A stretch of 64,000 nucleotides of DNA, from the NCBI RefSeq assembly GCF_001574435.1, contig NZ_LOCN01000007.1, positions 62,001 to 126,000 on the forward strand. The letters run 5' to 3'. The position numbers and the translations under genes were made by a program. The notes under the pieces are model-generated. The model searched no databases. It was given only the letters and a program-made list of their open reading frames with translations, and was not told the origin of the DNA. Shown in pieces: positions 28,224 to 38,318 of the stretch; positions within the stretch are counted from its first letter, which is position 1, and each line of letters opens with the position of its first letter. Origin of the DNA: Moritella sp. JT01. Its GTDB lineage: Bacteria > Pseudomonadota > Gammaproteobacteria > Enterobacterales > Moritellaceae.

Positions 28224-29600
28224 CTAAAGAATCTCACTAAATATATCCGCGGCTTCAATATCAAGAATACCAGATCGATTGACTGTTATTTTATGACGCT
28301 GATAAACGACTTTAGCACTATCATCTTTTAATCCAACCACCACGTTCACTTGGTAGCGTCTTTCAATCGCTTCTTTACTGATCTTGCCATCACTTTCAGC
28401 ATAGACAGCACCGGTTCCACGCTCTAAATAACGAATAAGTGGACGCACACTAAAATAGATCTGCTCTTGCATACGATCATAGCCAGCTTGGAAACCTTTG
28501 TTACTCACTCGAGTATCAAGGCGATAGTGTAATAGAATTGATTCTTGCTTGTTTTGCGGACGACGGCGATATAATACGTCACGTACAACGGTTGGTAATT
28601 TACTCTGTTTAATGTAGTCCAGCCATATACGCTGCTTGGAAATAATTTGTTTATTTGTTGTGTCGATTAGATTTCTTGACCATTTTGGGCGTCCCTTACG
28701 GATCCAACGCCATAGCGTGTTATTAAATTCATCTTTAAAGATCTCCCTGAAGCCATAAATAACCGATAACACAGCAATTAAAGCATAAGTTAAACCTTTC
28801 AATTCGCCTTGAGCAAAAAAAATCATGCTTAATACAATCACCATCACGAGTGACGTTGCAGTACCTTTTACAATTTTTTGTTGGTGTTTACCCAATTGCT
28901 GAGTTTCTTCTTTAAAGATCACGCCATGTTCAATCAAACGACGCAATAAACGCATTTTATTGGCAATGCGATTCGGGTCTAATAAGGTATTTGCTGAATT
29001 ATAGCCATTTTCTAAACGGTACTTAGCTTCACTACGACAAAAGCCTATAATTTCAGCCCGCTCATCAAGAAATTCATTGTTCTTTTTCCGTTTTGATAAC
29101 GCTTTATAGCAGCATTGTTCACTAAACCATGACAAATAATTATCCACATTATTAAAGTAAGCTTTTAATTTTTCATCTGACGGGGCATTACGACGAAACT
29201 TCTTAATAATCGATTTTGCGACATCATTAAGCTCAATTAACGCAGAATAGAATAATTGCGGTTCGATTTGCTGCTGAATATTGCTGATATCTTTTTCGAA
29301 GGCTTTAGCAAATTGATAAGCAAACAGATTTAAGTTTACACGGTATTCATCTGGAGAACGTTTCATTCGACTTGCAAAACGGCTTTGTACTAGCGGGAGG
29401 TGTAAACCTTCAGAATAATACGCGCGCTTACCTTGAATGCCACGATAGAAATAATCTTCTTCCGTCAATGTCTGCGGATTGATACCCATCTCATTAGGTA
29501 ATAAAAAATACACATCGACACGACGATAACCACCTTGCGGGATAAGGTGATTCAATTTAAATGATAATTTATCTTCTTGCTTTAAAACAATCTTAGCCAC
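28224..29600 (-). CDS. uncharacterised membrane protein
   Basis: About 458 residues, not recognised. Two adjacent hydrophobic segments lie in the middle (GTATSLVMVIVLSMIFF and LTYALIAVLSVIYGF), giving a hairpin with large charged domains on each side, presumably both cytoplasmic. The C-terminal part has positively charged stretches (RWIRKGRPKWSRNL) and ends in beta-like sequence. A GTG at 29600 has AAGGA 10 bases upstream, whereas the GTG at 29609 is only 1 base from it, so the start is uncertain. It is monocistronic between the AraC regulator and bioD. Confidence 0.65.
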   Translation of the reverse strand: MAKIVLKQEDKLSFKLNHLIPQGGYRRVDVYFLLPNEMGINPQTLTEEDYFYRGIQGKRAYYSEGLHLPLVQSRFASRMKRSPDEYRVNLNLFAYQFAKAFEKDISNIQQQIEPQLFYSALIELNDVAKSIIKKFRRNAPSDEKLKAYFNNVDNYLSWFSEQCCYKALSKRKKNNEFLDERAEIIGFCRSEAKYRLENGYNSANTLLDPNRIANKMRLLRRLIEHGVIFKEETQQLGKHQQKIVKGTATSLVMVIVLSMIFFAQGELKGLTYALIAVLSVIYGFREIFKDEFNNTLWRWIRKGRPKWSRNLIDTTNKQIISKQRIWLDYIKQSKLPTVVRDVLYRRRPQNKQESILLHYRLDTRVSNKGFQAGYDRMQEQIYFSVRPLIRYLERGTGAVYAESDGKISKEAIERRYQVNVVVGLKDDSAKVVYQRHKITVNRSGILDIEAADIFSEIL

Positions 29601-29733
29601 GCCTTGCACATCCTTTAATTATTACACGTACTCCTTGCCCCACTTAACATAAGCGCACGATAAAAGTACCCACTGTGGAATATACGTTTTCATTAACATT
29701 CAATGGGGTATTTATGGCTAAGTATATTATCCT

Positions 29734-30432
29734 TTACAACGCTAAATAAGAAGTTAAATCCAAATAGTTAGCTGGTTTTTCCTGTTTATCTCCAATTGAT
29801 GACAAATAAGGCATTTTTCCCATGAGTGGTGCAGGTAATGACACCGTTAATGTTTCTATCATTTCATCATAATTAGCAATATCGACCGTCAAACTGTTCG
29901 CAACCCAACCAATAAGATTAGCGCCTGAATGTTGAATCGCTTGCGCTGATAGTATCGCATGATTCAAACAACCTAACTTAACCCCTACTACAAGAATAAC
30001 ATCTAACTTATTTTCAGCTACCCAAGATGAAAAATAGTGATTATTATCAATAGGAAGATGCCAGCCTCCAGCACCTTCGACAACAGTAAAATCGATATCA
30101 TCCGGCACCTTCGTGAGAGCGGCATCGACTAACGTAAGATCAATAAACTCGCCTTTTTTCTGTGCTGCGATATGCGGTGCTATCGGTTCCTGATAAGCAA
30201 TGGGATTGATGATATCGTAGTCTAGATGATGTGATGCATGTTGCTGTAATAACAAGGCATCTTCATTACGTAAACCCGCTGGGGTTAATTCACAACCGGC
30301 AGAAATAGGCTTCAACCCTACCGTTTTAAAGCCTAACTTATTGGCATACTCGAGGATCGCACAGCTAATCACCGTCTTACCAACGTCCGTATCCGTACCG
30401 GTAATAAATACTTTTTTCCTATGATTTGTCAT
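29734..30432 (-). CDS. bioD: dethiobiotin synthase
   Basis: Closes the ureido ring of dethiobiotin from DAPA, CO2 and ATP. The P-loop is KVFITGTDTDVGKTVIS at the N-terminus; GLKPISAGC and VEGAGGWHLPI follow, the latter being the conserved substrate-binding motif. The 232 residues are normal. It is the last gene of bioBFCD, 95 bases after bioC. Confidence 0.95.
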   Translation of the reverse strand: MTNHRKKVFITGTDTDVGKTVISCAILEYANKLGFKTVGLKPISAGCELTPAGLRNEDALLLQQHASHHLDYDIINPIAYQEPIAPHIAAQKKGEFIDLTLVDAALTKVPDDIDFTVVEGAGGWHLPIDNNHYFSSWVAENKLDVILVVGVKLGCLNHAILSAQAIQHSGANLIGWVANSLTVDIANYDEMIETLTVSLPAPLMGKMPYLSSIGDKQEKPANYLDLTSYLAL

Positions 30433-30527
30433 TGATACCTTTCGTGTTCTGTTTAAATGAGCATGTTTTAAATTAGCGGTTCTTAAAATGAATGTATCTT
30501 AAATTTAATGTCTTTAGTTCAGGTGTA

Positions 30528-31316
30528 TTAACGTTTCCGCAATAAACAGTAAGCTAATTTATAGCTAAGCGGCAACAAGCCTTGGTTATCACGTAATGTT
30601 TCATAGTTGGCTTTGAATGCACGCAGGTCACCCTGCGTTGTCGGTTTCACGTTTTTATTGTGGACATGGTTGGCGCCAATGCCTTTTAGACTTAACATGA
30701 CCTCTTTAACACTAGAGTAATGCATCGTTTGAATTTCAATTTGAAAACTTTCAACACTCAAACCCGATTTTAATAACGCGGCTTTAATTTCACCTTCAGA
30801 CAGAAAACGATTTACATGACGATGCTTATTAACGGCTGCCCACGATTGCGTCAGTTCATCAAGACTCCCCGAGACTAAGGTGCTGAATAGCATCAAACCA
30901 CCTCGTTTTAAGCAACGTGATGTTTCAATTAACGGCATAGCTAAATCATCACACCACTGTAATGCCAAGTTAGAGACGCATAAATCAATGCTATCCGACT
31001 GCAATGGTAACGCCTCAGCATCACCATTAAGCCAATAAGTAGGCGTGGCTAATTGATGATGACCTCTAGCGTGGGTAAGCATCCCAAAGGATAAATCAAC
31101 CGCAATCAAATTTTCACTACACTCTGCCAATGTTGATAATAATGCCCCGCTCCCACAACCAAGATCGACAGTCGTCGCGTAGGTATTCACCATGTTTGGC
31201 ACCGTAGGTAAGTACTGCAGTAACTTATCACTCGATAACCGCTGTAAGAGTGCATGCTGATCATAACTCGCTGCGGCTTTACCAAAACAACGTGCAACAG
31301 CATTCTTATCAATCAT
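30528..31316 (-). CDS. bioC: malonyl-ACP O-methyltransferase
   Basis: Methylates malonyl-ACP with SAM to open pimeloyl synthesis for biotin. It starts with IDKNAVARCFGKAAASYDQHA, a BioC hallmark, followed by the SAM motif TTVDLGCGSGALLSTL, AVDLSFGML and SNLALQWCDDL. The start overlaps the bioF stop by 4 bases. The pimeloyl-ACP esterase (bioH) is not encoded in this window. Confidence 0.94.
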   Translation of the reverse strand: MIDKNAVARCFGKAAASYDQHALLQRLSSDKLLQYLPTVPNMVNTYATTVDLGCGSGALLSTLAECSENLIAVDLSFGMLTHARGHHQLATPTYWLNGDAEALPLQSDSIDLCVSNLALQWCDDLAMPLIETSRCLKRGGLMLFSTLVSGSLDELTQSWAAVNKHRHVNRFLSEGEIKAALLKSGLSVESFQIEIQTMHYSSVKEVMLSLKGIGANHVHNKNVKPTTQGDLRAFKANYETLRDNQGLLPLSYKLAYCLLRKR

Positions 31317-32458
31317 GCTATACCTCCAGCACTATCATCTAGCGCATCCTTTAGACAGGTCAGTAATAAATCAATATCTTCAATACTGTGATTCGCAGAT
31401 AAGGTAATACGCAAACGAGATGACCCCTGTGGTACCGTTGGCGGTCGAATGGCTTTGACTAACAACCCTTTACCCGCTAAATATTGACTGATCTTCATAG
31501 CCCTATTAGCATCACCAATGATAAGTGGTTGAATCGCGGTATCAGACTGCATTAGGACGATATTACGTAAAAAACATTGTTGTTTAAAATAAGTGATAAG
31601 TTGACTTAAATGCGCAACACGCCATCTCTCAGTTGCCATAATCGTCAATGCTTTATCAATACATACTGCCATTGCAGCGGGCATCGCCGTCGAGTAAATA
31701 TACGGTTTTGAAAAATTAACCAGATATTCGATAACGTCTTTGGAAGCCGCTACAAATGCCCCCGATACACCAACTGCCTTTCCAAACGTCGCCATATACA
31801 AATCAACATCATGGGCTAATAAGCTATGCTGTTTTAGGCTATTTTGTCCCTTTGGAAGAACACCAAAACCATGAGCATCATCCACTAACAACCAGCTGTC
31901 ATGCGCTTTACATTGCTGACTAATCGCCTGTAAATCAGGCGTATCACCATCCATGCTAAATACACCTTCCGTTACCACGAGTGAATTCGTATGTTGATAG
32001 CGGTTTTGAGTCAGAATTTGTGCAAGATGCTCACTGTCATTATGTTTAAAACGTTTCATGGTCGCAGGCGAATAAACACCCGCTTCAATTAACGAAGCAT
32101 GATTAAGCTTATCTTGAACCAGTAAATCATGTTTATCTAACAAGACTTTAATTAGCGCTTGGTTGGCACTGTAGCCTGAATTAAATAGCAAACTCGATTC
32201 ATAGCCTGTTATTTCAGCTAATTTTTCTTCCAGGGCGGCATGAGCGTTAGTATAACCCGTGACTAAAAAAGAGCCGCCACTACCAACGCCATATTCGTTT
32301 GCCCCGCTCTGCCAAGCACTGATTAGTTCCGGATGTGTCGATAACCCTAAATAATCATTAGCAGAAAAATTTATCGTACCATTACAGACCGTTCGCGAAC
32401 GTAACAAAGAATCGGTTTGCTGCTGGCGTAATGCTTGTGTAATGAATTCAAAAGCCAT
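31313..32458 (-). CDS. bioF: 8-amino-7-oxononanoate synthase
   Basis: A PLP enzyme that condenses pimeloyl-ACP and alanine to KAPA. Motifs visible are NFSANDYLGLSTHPEL, GSGGSFLVTGYTNAH, LVDDAHGFGVLP and the PLP lysine region MATFGKAVGVSGAFV. Its 381 residues are of normal length. The start overlaps the bioB stop by 1 base and the stop overlaps the bioC start. Confidence 0.96.
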   Translation of the reverse strand: MAFEFITQALRQQQTDSLLRSRTVCNGTINFSANDYLGLSTHPELISAWQSGANEYGVGSGGSFLVTGYTNAHAALEEKLAEITGYESSLLFNSGYSANQALIKVLLDKHDLLVQDKLNHASLIEAGVYSPATMKRFKHNDSEHLAQILTQNRYQHTNSLVVTEGVFSMDGDTPDLQAISQQCKAHDSWLLVDDAHGFGVLPKGQNSLKQHSLLAHDVDLYMATFGKAVGVSGAFVAASKDVIEYLVNFSKPYIYSTAMPAAMAVCIDKALTIMATERWRVAHLSQLITYFKQQCFLRNIVLMQSDTAIQPLIIGDANRAMKISQYLAGKGLLVKAIRPPTVPQGSSRLRITLSANHSIEDIDLLLTCLKDALDDSAGGIA

Positions 32459-33540
32459 TAATGTGCAACACTCGTTGTATCAACATTATTTGTATCAACA
32501 ATTGTCGCATCATAAAATAGTGATGGTGACGCCTGCTCTGCTATTTCATCGAGTAACTGCGCTGATTGTGCTTCATCACTGGCTTCACGGATACGTGCAG
32601 GATGCAATCCCAGTTTCTTAAATAAACGCTTATCACTGTCTTCATCTGGATTGTCCGTTGTTAACAACTTGCAACCGTAGAAAATAGAATTTGCACCAGC
32701 CATAAAACATAACGTTTGCGTTTGTTCACTCATCGCTTCACGACCAGCAGATAATCGTACATACGATTTCGGCATTAAGATACGAGCAGTAGCAATAGTA
32801 CGTACAAACTCTAATTCGTCTAAATCAGGCGTATCTTCAAGCGGTGTTCCTGCCACTTTAACTAACATGTTAATTGGCACACTTTCAGGGTGATGCGGTA
32901 AATTAGCCAATGATTTAAGCAATCCAATACGATCGAGTTGTTGCTCGCCCATTCCGACAATGCCACCAGAACATACTTTCATCCCTGCTTCACGAACATG
33001 GTTTAAGGTATTTAAACGATCTTGGTAGGTACGCGTGGTAATAATCTGTTCGTAGTATTCTTCTGACGTATCTAAGTTATGGTTGTAATAGTCTAAGCCC
33101 GCTGCAGAAAGAGATTGTGCTTGTTCCGGCGCTAACATGCCTAACGTCATGCAAGTTTCCAGTCCCATTGCTTTAACGCCTTTAACCATATCAATTAAAT
33201 ACGGCATATCACGCTTATGTGGATTTTTCCAAGCCGCACCCATGCAGAAACGACTTGCACCATTATCTTTCGCTTCGGCTGCGCGTTTAAGCACGGTTTC
33301 TACTTGCATCAAGCGCTCTTTTTCAATACCCGTTGTATAGCGAGCGCTCTGTGGGCAGTACTTACAATCCTCAGGGCAAGCACCTGTCTTGATTGATAAC
33401 AACGTACTGATTTGCACACTGTTTGGATCAAAATGCTGACGATGAACCGTTTGAGCCTGAAACATCAAATCATTAAACGGTTGGTTAAATAGTGCTTCAA
33501 TCTCATCAACTTGCCAATCATGGCGAACGCTGTTAGTCAT
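32458..33540 (-). CDS. bioB: biotin synthase
   Basis: A radical-SAM enzyme that inserts sulfur into dethiobiotin. The [4Fe-4S]-SAM motif is [11 protein letters not shown], preceded by LLSIKTGA; later blocks include [18 protein letters not shown] and RLSAGREAM. The 360-residue length is about normal. It is first in bioBFCD and is divergent from bioA, with its promoter overlapping a BirA operator. Confidence 0.97.
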   Translation of the reverse strand: MTNSVRHDWQVDEIEALFNQPFNDLMFQAQTVHRQHFDPNSVQISTLLSIKTGACPEDCKYCPQSARYTTGIEKERLMQVETVLKRAAEAKDNGASRFCMGAAWKNPHKRDMPYLIDMVKGVKAMGLETCMTLGMLAPEQAQSLSAAGLDYYNHNLDTSEEYYEQIITTRTYQDRLNTLNHVREAGMKVCSGGIVGMGEQQLDRIGLLKSLANLPHHPESVPINMLVKVAGTPLEDTPDLDELEFVRTIATARILMPKSYVRLSAGREAMSEQTQTLCFMAGANSIFYGCKLLTTDNPDEDSDKRLFKKLGLHPARIREASDEAQSAQLLDEIAEQASPSLFYDATIVDTNNVDTTSVAH

Positions 33541-33578
33541 CTAAAATCCTTTATTTGAATTTGTTCTTAAACTCGATT

Positions 33579-33606
33579 AGTCTATCCAGCATAGCCGCAA
33601 GGTCAA
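33579..33606 (-). promoter_or_regulatory. sigma-70-type promoter of bioB
   Basis: On the - strand TTGACC (33606-33601) and TAGACT (33584-33579) are 16 bases apart. The -35 box lies inside the left half-site of the BirA operator, so bound BirA would block it. The assignment is from sequence only. Confidence 0.5.
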
Positions 33607-33632
33607 CCAAATGCCAAAACAAAGGTTTACAA
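33600..33632. promoter_or_regulatory. BirA (bio) operator between bioA and bioB
   Basis: The right half-site GGTTTACAA (33624-33632) is a perfect match to the proteobacterial BirA box; the left half-site AGGTCAACC (33600-33608) matches 7 of 9 of TTGTMAACC. The spacer is 15 bases, as expected. The operator covers the bioB -35 box and the bioA ribosome-binding site, so BirA-biotinyl-AMP would repress both directions. Confidence 0.7.
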
Positions 33633-34930
33633 TGACTCAAAAAACACACAGCAAATCAATGAAGTTCGACCAGCAACACATCTGGCACCCTTATACATCG
33701 ATGACAAAACCATTACCTTGTTATCACGTTGATAGTGCTGAAGGTGTTTATCTAACGTTGAATGACGGTACGCGATTAATCGATGGCATGTCTTCTTGGT
33801 GGGCATCAATACATGGCTATAACGTGCCAGCGCTAAATCAAGCAATGCAACAACAAGCGAGTAAAATGTCACATGTGATGTTTGGTGGCATAACCCATGA
33901 TCCGGCAATTAATTTATGCAAAAAATTAGTCGACATAACACCCGATGGTCTCGAATGTGTGTTCTTGTCAGATTCAGGGTCAGTCAGTGTTGAAGTCGCA
34001 ATGAAGATGGCAATTCAATATTGGCACCATCAACAACCGACGAAGAAGAAATTTGTCACCATACGTAATGGTTATCACGGGGATACATTTGGCGCGATGT
34101 CAGTTTGCGATCCAGATAATGGCATGCACGAATTGTTTACAGGATTTTTAGCGCCACAGTTCTTTATTAATACACCAAGCATCAAATTTAATGAGCAATG
34201 GCAGCAGAGCGCCATGCAAGATCTAGAGCAAGCATTAATAGAAAACCATCAACACATAGCGGCGCTTATTTTAGAACCTATCGTGCAGGGTGCTGGCGGT
34301 ATGAAATTCTATCACCCCGAATTTTTACGCCAAGCAAAATTACTGTGCGAGCGTTATAAGGTGTTACTGATTGCCGATGAAATTGCGACAGGTTTTGGTC
34401 GAACAGGAAAATTATTTGCTTGTGAACATGCAGGTATCACACCTGACATCATGTGTTTGGGTAAAGGCATCACAGGCGGTTACATGACATTAGCGGCAAC
34501 ATTAACCACTCGCCATGTAGCAGAAACAATCAGTAATGGGCCAAGTGGCGTATTAATGCACGGGCCTACATTTATGGGTAACCCATTAGCCTGTGCAGTG
34601 GCAAATGCCAGTATCGATTTATTAATGGCAAGTAATTGGCAGCAACAAGTTAAACGAATAGAAGATCAGTTACAGCAAACATTACTCCCGCTCGTCGCAC
34701 ATCAAAATGTTGCAGATGCACGTGTGCTAGGCAGTATTGGCGTTATAGAAACTAAACAAGCAATTGATCTGGCTAAAGCACAAGTATTATTTGTTGAATT
34801 GGGTGTATGGATCAGACCTTTTGGGAAACTCTTGTATATTATGCCCCCTTACATCATTTCAGATTCAGAACTCATCACATTATGCCATGTGATCAGACAA
34901 GTACTTGATGCTGACATTTGGGCTGAATAA
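33632..34930 (+). CDS. bioA: adenosylmethionine-8-amino-7-oxononanoate aminotransferase
   Basis: A PLP aminotransferase that turns KAPA into DAPA using SAM as amino donor. It opens with KFDQQHIWHPYTSM, then GMSSWWASIHGYN, SDSGSVSVEVAMKMAIQYW, NGYHGDTFGAMSVCDP, LIADEIATGFGRTG and the PLP lysine in LGKGITGGYM. The ATG at 33632 is chosen because AAAGG lies 6 bases upstream and the product (432 residues) then fits the family; an ATG at 33611 lies inside the operator. It is divergent from bioBFCD. Confidence 0.95.
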   Translation: MTQKTHSKSMKFDQQHIWHPYTSMTKPLPCYHVDSAEGVYLTLNDGTRLIDGMSSWWASIHGYNVPALNQAMQQQASKMSHVMFGGITHDPAINLCKKLVDITPDGLECVFLSDSGSVSVEVAMKMAIQYWHHQQPTKKKFVTIRNGYHGDTFGAMSVCDPDNGMHELFTGFLAPQFFINTPSIKFNEQWQQSAMQDLEQALIENHQHIAALILEPIVQGAGGMKFYHPEFLRQAKLLCERYKVLLIADEIATGFGRTGKLFACEHAGITPDIMCLGKGITGGYMTLAATLTTRHVAETISNGPSGVLMHGPTFMGNPLACAVANASIDLLMASNWQQQVKRIEDQLQQTLLPLVAHQNVADARVLGSIGVIETKQAIDLAKAQVLFVELGVWIRPFGKLLYIMPPYIISDSELITLCHVIRQVLDADIWAE

Positions 34931-35047
34931 CGTATTAACCAATATGTATTTAGCTTTATCCTGTTTTCACTTGCAATATAGTCAAAATAGTCTTTGCTAA
35001 ACTATGGGTACCAAGTCTGTGTTTATGACCTGCGTACTTCATTATTG

Positions 35048-35085
35048 TTAATGTAACAAACGGAATATTAAGTTTGTTACATTAA
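35048..35085. promoter_or_regulatory. perfect 14-bp inverted repeat upstream of a small membrane protein gene
   Basis: TTAATGTAACAAAC (35048-35061) and GTTTGTTACATTAA (35072-35085) are perfectly complementary with a 10-base spacer. It lies 117 bases after bioA and 26 bases before the next start. It could terminate bioA transcription or act as an operator. The core ATGTAACAAA also occurs at 38263-38272. Confidence 0.55.
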
Positions 35086-35111
35086 TTTAATCTTAGTTTG
35101 TGGGGTCATTT

Positions 35112-35474
35112 ATGCTCAATAATTTATTGATATTCAGCTTAAGTCTAATTAGTTTTTTCACTATCTCGTATATTCTTTATATTAAAATAATTGAGCCCCT
35201 TAGCAGTATCAAAGGTTATATACAGGAAGCTCAATTTGAGCATAAAATCATCAATAAACTTGAACATGCAACTGGTACACAAGGGTTGTCAGAGCGCTAC
35301 AACTTGATGCTCGATAATAATATTAGTGAATCAAGTTATTTTGATAAATTACAACAAACGTTAAAGCAACGCGAAATCAGCCCTGCAGGCACTCCTCCAA
35401 TTAAATTGAATCGCAGCATTTTAAACCAAGCCCGTTTACTGCAACAAAAGAAAAAACAAATTAATTACCATTAG
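35112..35474 (+). CDS. small single-span membrane protein, unknown
   Basis: A 120-residue protein, not recognised. It has an N-terminal transmembrane segment (LLIFSLSLISFFTISYILYI) and then a charged, probably helical cytoplasmic part ending in KKKQINYH. The ATG at 35112 has GGGG-type Shine-Dalgarno sequence upstream and is preferred over the GTG at 35100. A strong inverted repeat precedes it. It stands alone between bioA and asnS. Confidence 0.6.
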   Translation: MLNNLLIFSLSLISFFTISYILYIKIIEPLSSIKGYIQEAQFEHKIINKLEHATGTQGLSERYNLMLDNNISESSYFDKLQQTLKQREISPAGTPPIKLNRSILNQARLLQQKKKQINYH

Positions 35475-35643
35475 AATCCTCAACCATTTGCGATTATCAG
35501 TGTTAATTTACTAAATAATAAGCAAACAAAATGATTTTTCATTGTTTTTACTTGTATCCTGCAATTGCAAAGGTAATATAACCTTACTTAAATAATCATC
35601 ATTCGCTCAGCAAGAGCTTTTTATGCTGGAGAGCAATAATCCT

Positions 35644-37044
35644 ATGACGCATACGTCAATTAAAGATATTTTTGCCGGTAAATTCCCGGTAGGCAGCACA
35701 GTTACAACGAAAGGCTGGATCCGCACACGCCGTGATTCTAAAGCTGGAATCTCTTTTCTAGCCGTTTACGATGGTTCGTGTTTCGATCCTATCCAAGCAG
35801 TTGTAAGCAAAGATTTACCGAACTACTCAGACGACGTATTAAGTCTTACGGCAGGTTGTTCAGTTGAAATTACAGGTGAAGTAGTTGAATCACCTGGTAA
35901 AGGTCAAGCATTCGAAATCCAAGCAACAGAAGTAATTGTACTTGGTTTAGTAGAAGACCCTGATACTTACCCTATGTCAGCAAAACGTCACAGCATTGAA
36001 TACCTTCGTGAACACGCTCACCTTCGTGGCCGTACTAACGTAATGGGTGCCGTTATGCGTGTTCGTAACTGTTTATCACAAGCTATTCACCGCTTTTACC
36101 ATGAAAATGGTTATAACTGGTTAAGCACACCACTTATCACTGGTAGTGATTGTGAAGGTGCTGGTGAAATGTTCCGTGTAAGTACACTGGATATGAATAA
36201 CCTGCCTTTAACTGATAAAGGTGACGTTGATTACAACGAAGACTTCTTTGGTAAAGAAACCTTTCTAACGGTATCTGGTCAACTTAACGCTGAAACGTAT
36301 GCTTGTGCGATTGGTAAAGTTTATACTTTCGGTCCAACTTTCCGTGCTGAAAACTCAAACACAACGCGTCACCTTGCAGAATTCTGGATGGTTGAACCTG
36401 AGATTGCGTTTGCTGATTTAGACGATGCTGCAAAACTAGCTGAAGATATGCTTAAGTATTGCTTTAGAGCTGTACTAGAAGAGCGTATGGATGATATGCA
36501 GTTCTTTGCACAACGTATCGATAAAGACGCTATTTCTCGCTTAGAAAGCTTTGTAGATTCTGACTTTGCTCAAATTGATTACACTGACGCAATTAAAATC
36601 TTAGAAGAATGCGGTAAAGAATTCGAATTCCCAGTTTCTTGGGGTATCGATATGTCTTCTGAGCACGAACGTTACCTTGCTGAAGAACACTTCAAAGCAC
36701 CTGTTGTTGTTAAAAACTACCCGAAAGATATCAAATCATTCTACATGCGTATGAATGATGACGGTAAAACAGTTGCAGCGATGGACGTACTTGCACCAGG
36801 CATCGGTGAAATCATCGGTGGTAGCCAACGTGAAGAGCGTTTAGATATGCTTGATAAGCGTATGGAAGAAATGGGCCTAAACAAAGAAGATTACTGGTGG
36901 TACCGTGATCTACGCCGTTTTGGTACAGTACCACATTCTGGTTTCGGTCTAGGCTTCGAACGTTTAGTGTCTTATGTAACTGGTATGCAAAATATCCGTG
37001 ACGTAATTCCTTTCCCACGTGCACCACGTACAGCTGAATTCTAA
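35644..37044 (+). CDS. asnS: asparaginyl-tRNA synthetase
   Basis: A class II aminoacyl-tRNA synthetase charging tRNA-Asn. The N-terminal OB-fold anticodon domain contains [20 protein letters not shown]. Class II motifs follow: motif 2 [20 protein letters not shown] and motif 3 [15 protein letters not shown], with PHSGFG between. From the ATG at 35644 the length is 466 residues, equal to E. coli AsnS; an in-frame ATG at 35623 would add 7 residues. Codon choice looks highly biased, as for a well-expressed gene. A clear terminator follows. Confidence 0.97.
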   Translation: MTHTSIKDIFAGKFPVGSTVTTKGWIRTRRDSKAGISFLAVYDGSCFDPIQAVVSKDLPNYSDDVLSLTAGCSVEITGEVVESPGKGQAFEIQATEVIVLGLVEDPDTYPMSAKRHSIEYLREHAHLRGRTNVMGAVMRVRNCLSQAIHRFYHENGYNWLSTPLITGSDCEGAGEMFRVSTLDMNNLPLTDKGDVDYNEDFFGKETFLTVSGQLNAETYACAIGKVYTFGPTFRAENSNTTRHLAEFWMVEPEIAFADLDDAAKLAEDMLKYCFRAVLEERMDDMQFFAQRIDKDAISRLESFVDSDFAQIDYTDAIKILEECGKEFEFPVSWGIDMSSEHERYLAEEHFKAPVVVKNYPKDIKSFYMRMNDDGKTVAAMDVLAPGIGEIIGGSQREERLDMLDKRMEEMGLNKEDYWWYRDLRRFGTVPHSGFGLGFERLVSYVTGMQNIRDVIPFPRAPRTAEF

Positions 37045-37092
37045 TTTAAGTGTATAGTTAGTTTTTAAAATAGAAAGCTAACCACTTAAAAC

Positions 37093-37138
37093 AAAAAGGC
37101 TGGTGAGATAATTATTTATCTTACTCGCCTTTTTTTTG
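37093..37138 (+). terminator. rho-independent terminator of asnS
   Basis: AAAAAGGC and GCCTTTTTTT form the base of a long stem, with TGAGATAA pairing to TTATCTTA inside, and a run of eight T follows. It lies about 50 bases after the asnS stop. Confidence 0.85.
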
Positions 37139-37240
37139 ACTGTTATTCCAAGTTACTTCAAGATGCTATATAACGTGAAAACACCTAGTCTCTATGGATA
37201 CGTTATGATTTGATTTTATTAAATGATGAAACAACCCTGT

Positions 37241-38167
37241 TTAAGACTTATTTAGATGCTTATTTATAAAGTCTACAATTTGAATCAGCGCCGCCTTACT
37301 TTCAGGAAGCTGCTCAAATAATGGAAATACATGCGGCATCTGGTGCCATATTTGTAAATGAGAATCAACGCCCTTGGCTTGCATAAAGTCAGCAAGTCGA
37401 GTTGAATCATCACGCATTAGTTCGGCACTTCCAGCATGGAACATAAAAGGAGGAAAACCAGTGAAGTCACCAAATAACGGTGAAATCTCATCGTTATGCA
37501 GATCGGTATTATCCCCCTCTAAATACAGGTTTCGACAATGTAGCATCACTTCTAGACTAAACAGTGCATCACTATAACGGTTTTCCACAGAAGATAAGCC
37601 ACTTTGAGTCATATCAGCCACCGGTGATAATAATACACCGCAACTCGGCATCGGCAAGCCATTACGTTTAGCGCGTAACAATAAAGATAGCGCAATATTA
37701 CCACCCGCAGAATCTCCCGCGACAACGATGTCTTCGGGTAAGGTACCGTCATCTAATAATGACTGGTAAACAGCATAACAACTGTTAAGTGCAGCCGGAA
37801 AAGGGTGTTCAGGGGCAAGTGGATAATCAGGAATAATCGCGTGTAAATCTAATGGTTCAGCTAAACGTGCTATCAAATTATGATGTAATCCCGGTGTTTT
37901 AAATACAAAAGCGCCACCATGTACATATAATAATTTTTTCTTACTCGTAGAGAACTTAACTTTGATCTCATCACACAAAGTGCCAGCACGCATGGATTGT
38001 GAACGTTCAATTTTAGAGCTAGTTCCGAATACAAATTTGTCTAATGCTCGCATTTGAAAACGTAATTTATGCACGTCTTTGGTATTTTCAATCGAACGCT
38101 TCACTGTGTTTTTCAAAAATAAATTCAGCGCCTTAGCTTGCCAACTAATCAAAGTAACCTCGAACAA
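37241..38167 (-). CDS. alpha/beta hydrolase, hormone-sensitive lipase family
   Basis: A 308-residue esterase/lipase. It has the oxyanion-hole motif HGGAF (near residue 82), the nucleophile elbow GDSAGGN, an acid in FMFHAGSAELMRDDS and a catalytic His in MPHVF. No signal peptide is visible, so it is cytoplasmic. It probably hydrolyses short or medium acyl esters. Its neighbours include a wax ester synthase-like protein, suggesting turnover of neutral lipid, which is inference. The promoter region carries nested TGTAAC repeats. Confidence 0.88.
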   Translation of the reverse strand: MFEVTLISWQAKALNLFLKNTVKRSIENTKDVHKLRFQMRALDKFVFGTSSKIERSQSMRAGTLCDEIKVKFSTSKKKLLYVHGGAFVFKTPGLHHNLIARLAEPLDLHAIIPDYPLAPEHPFPAALNSCYAVYQSLLDDGTLPEDIVVAGDSAGGNIALSLLLRAKRNGLPMPSCGVLLSPVADMTQSGLSSVENRYSDALFSLEVMLHCRNLYLEGDNTDLHNDEISPLFGDFTGFPPFMFHAGSAELMRDDSTRLADFMQAKGVDSHLQIWHQMPHVFPLFEQLPESKAALIQIVDFINKHLNKS

Positions 38168-38248
38168 AATTTATACGTGTAAAAATATAGCAATACAAAT
38201 TAGGTACTTTTCCTAAGACATAGAACTAACAATGGAATTTATATTTTA

Positions 38249-38283
38249 TAAGTTACATCTTTATGTAACAAATCTGTAACTTA
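38249..38283. promoter_or_regulatory. nested GTTACA/TGTAAC inverted repeats upstream of the esterase gene
   Basis: TAAGTTACA (38249-38257) pairs with TGTAACTTA (38275-38283); inside, GTTACAT (38252-38258) pairs with ATGTAAC (38263-38269). Three copies of the same half-site suggest a regulator-binding site. It lies 82 bases before the esterase gene start. Confidence 0.45.
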
Positions 38284-38318
38284 CAAAAAGTAGCATAAAA
38301 TAAGCAGAAGGGATAGAT

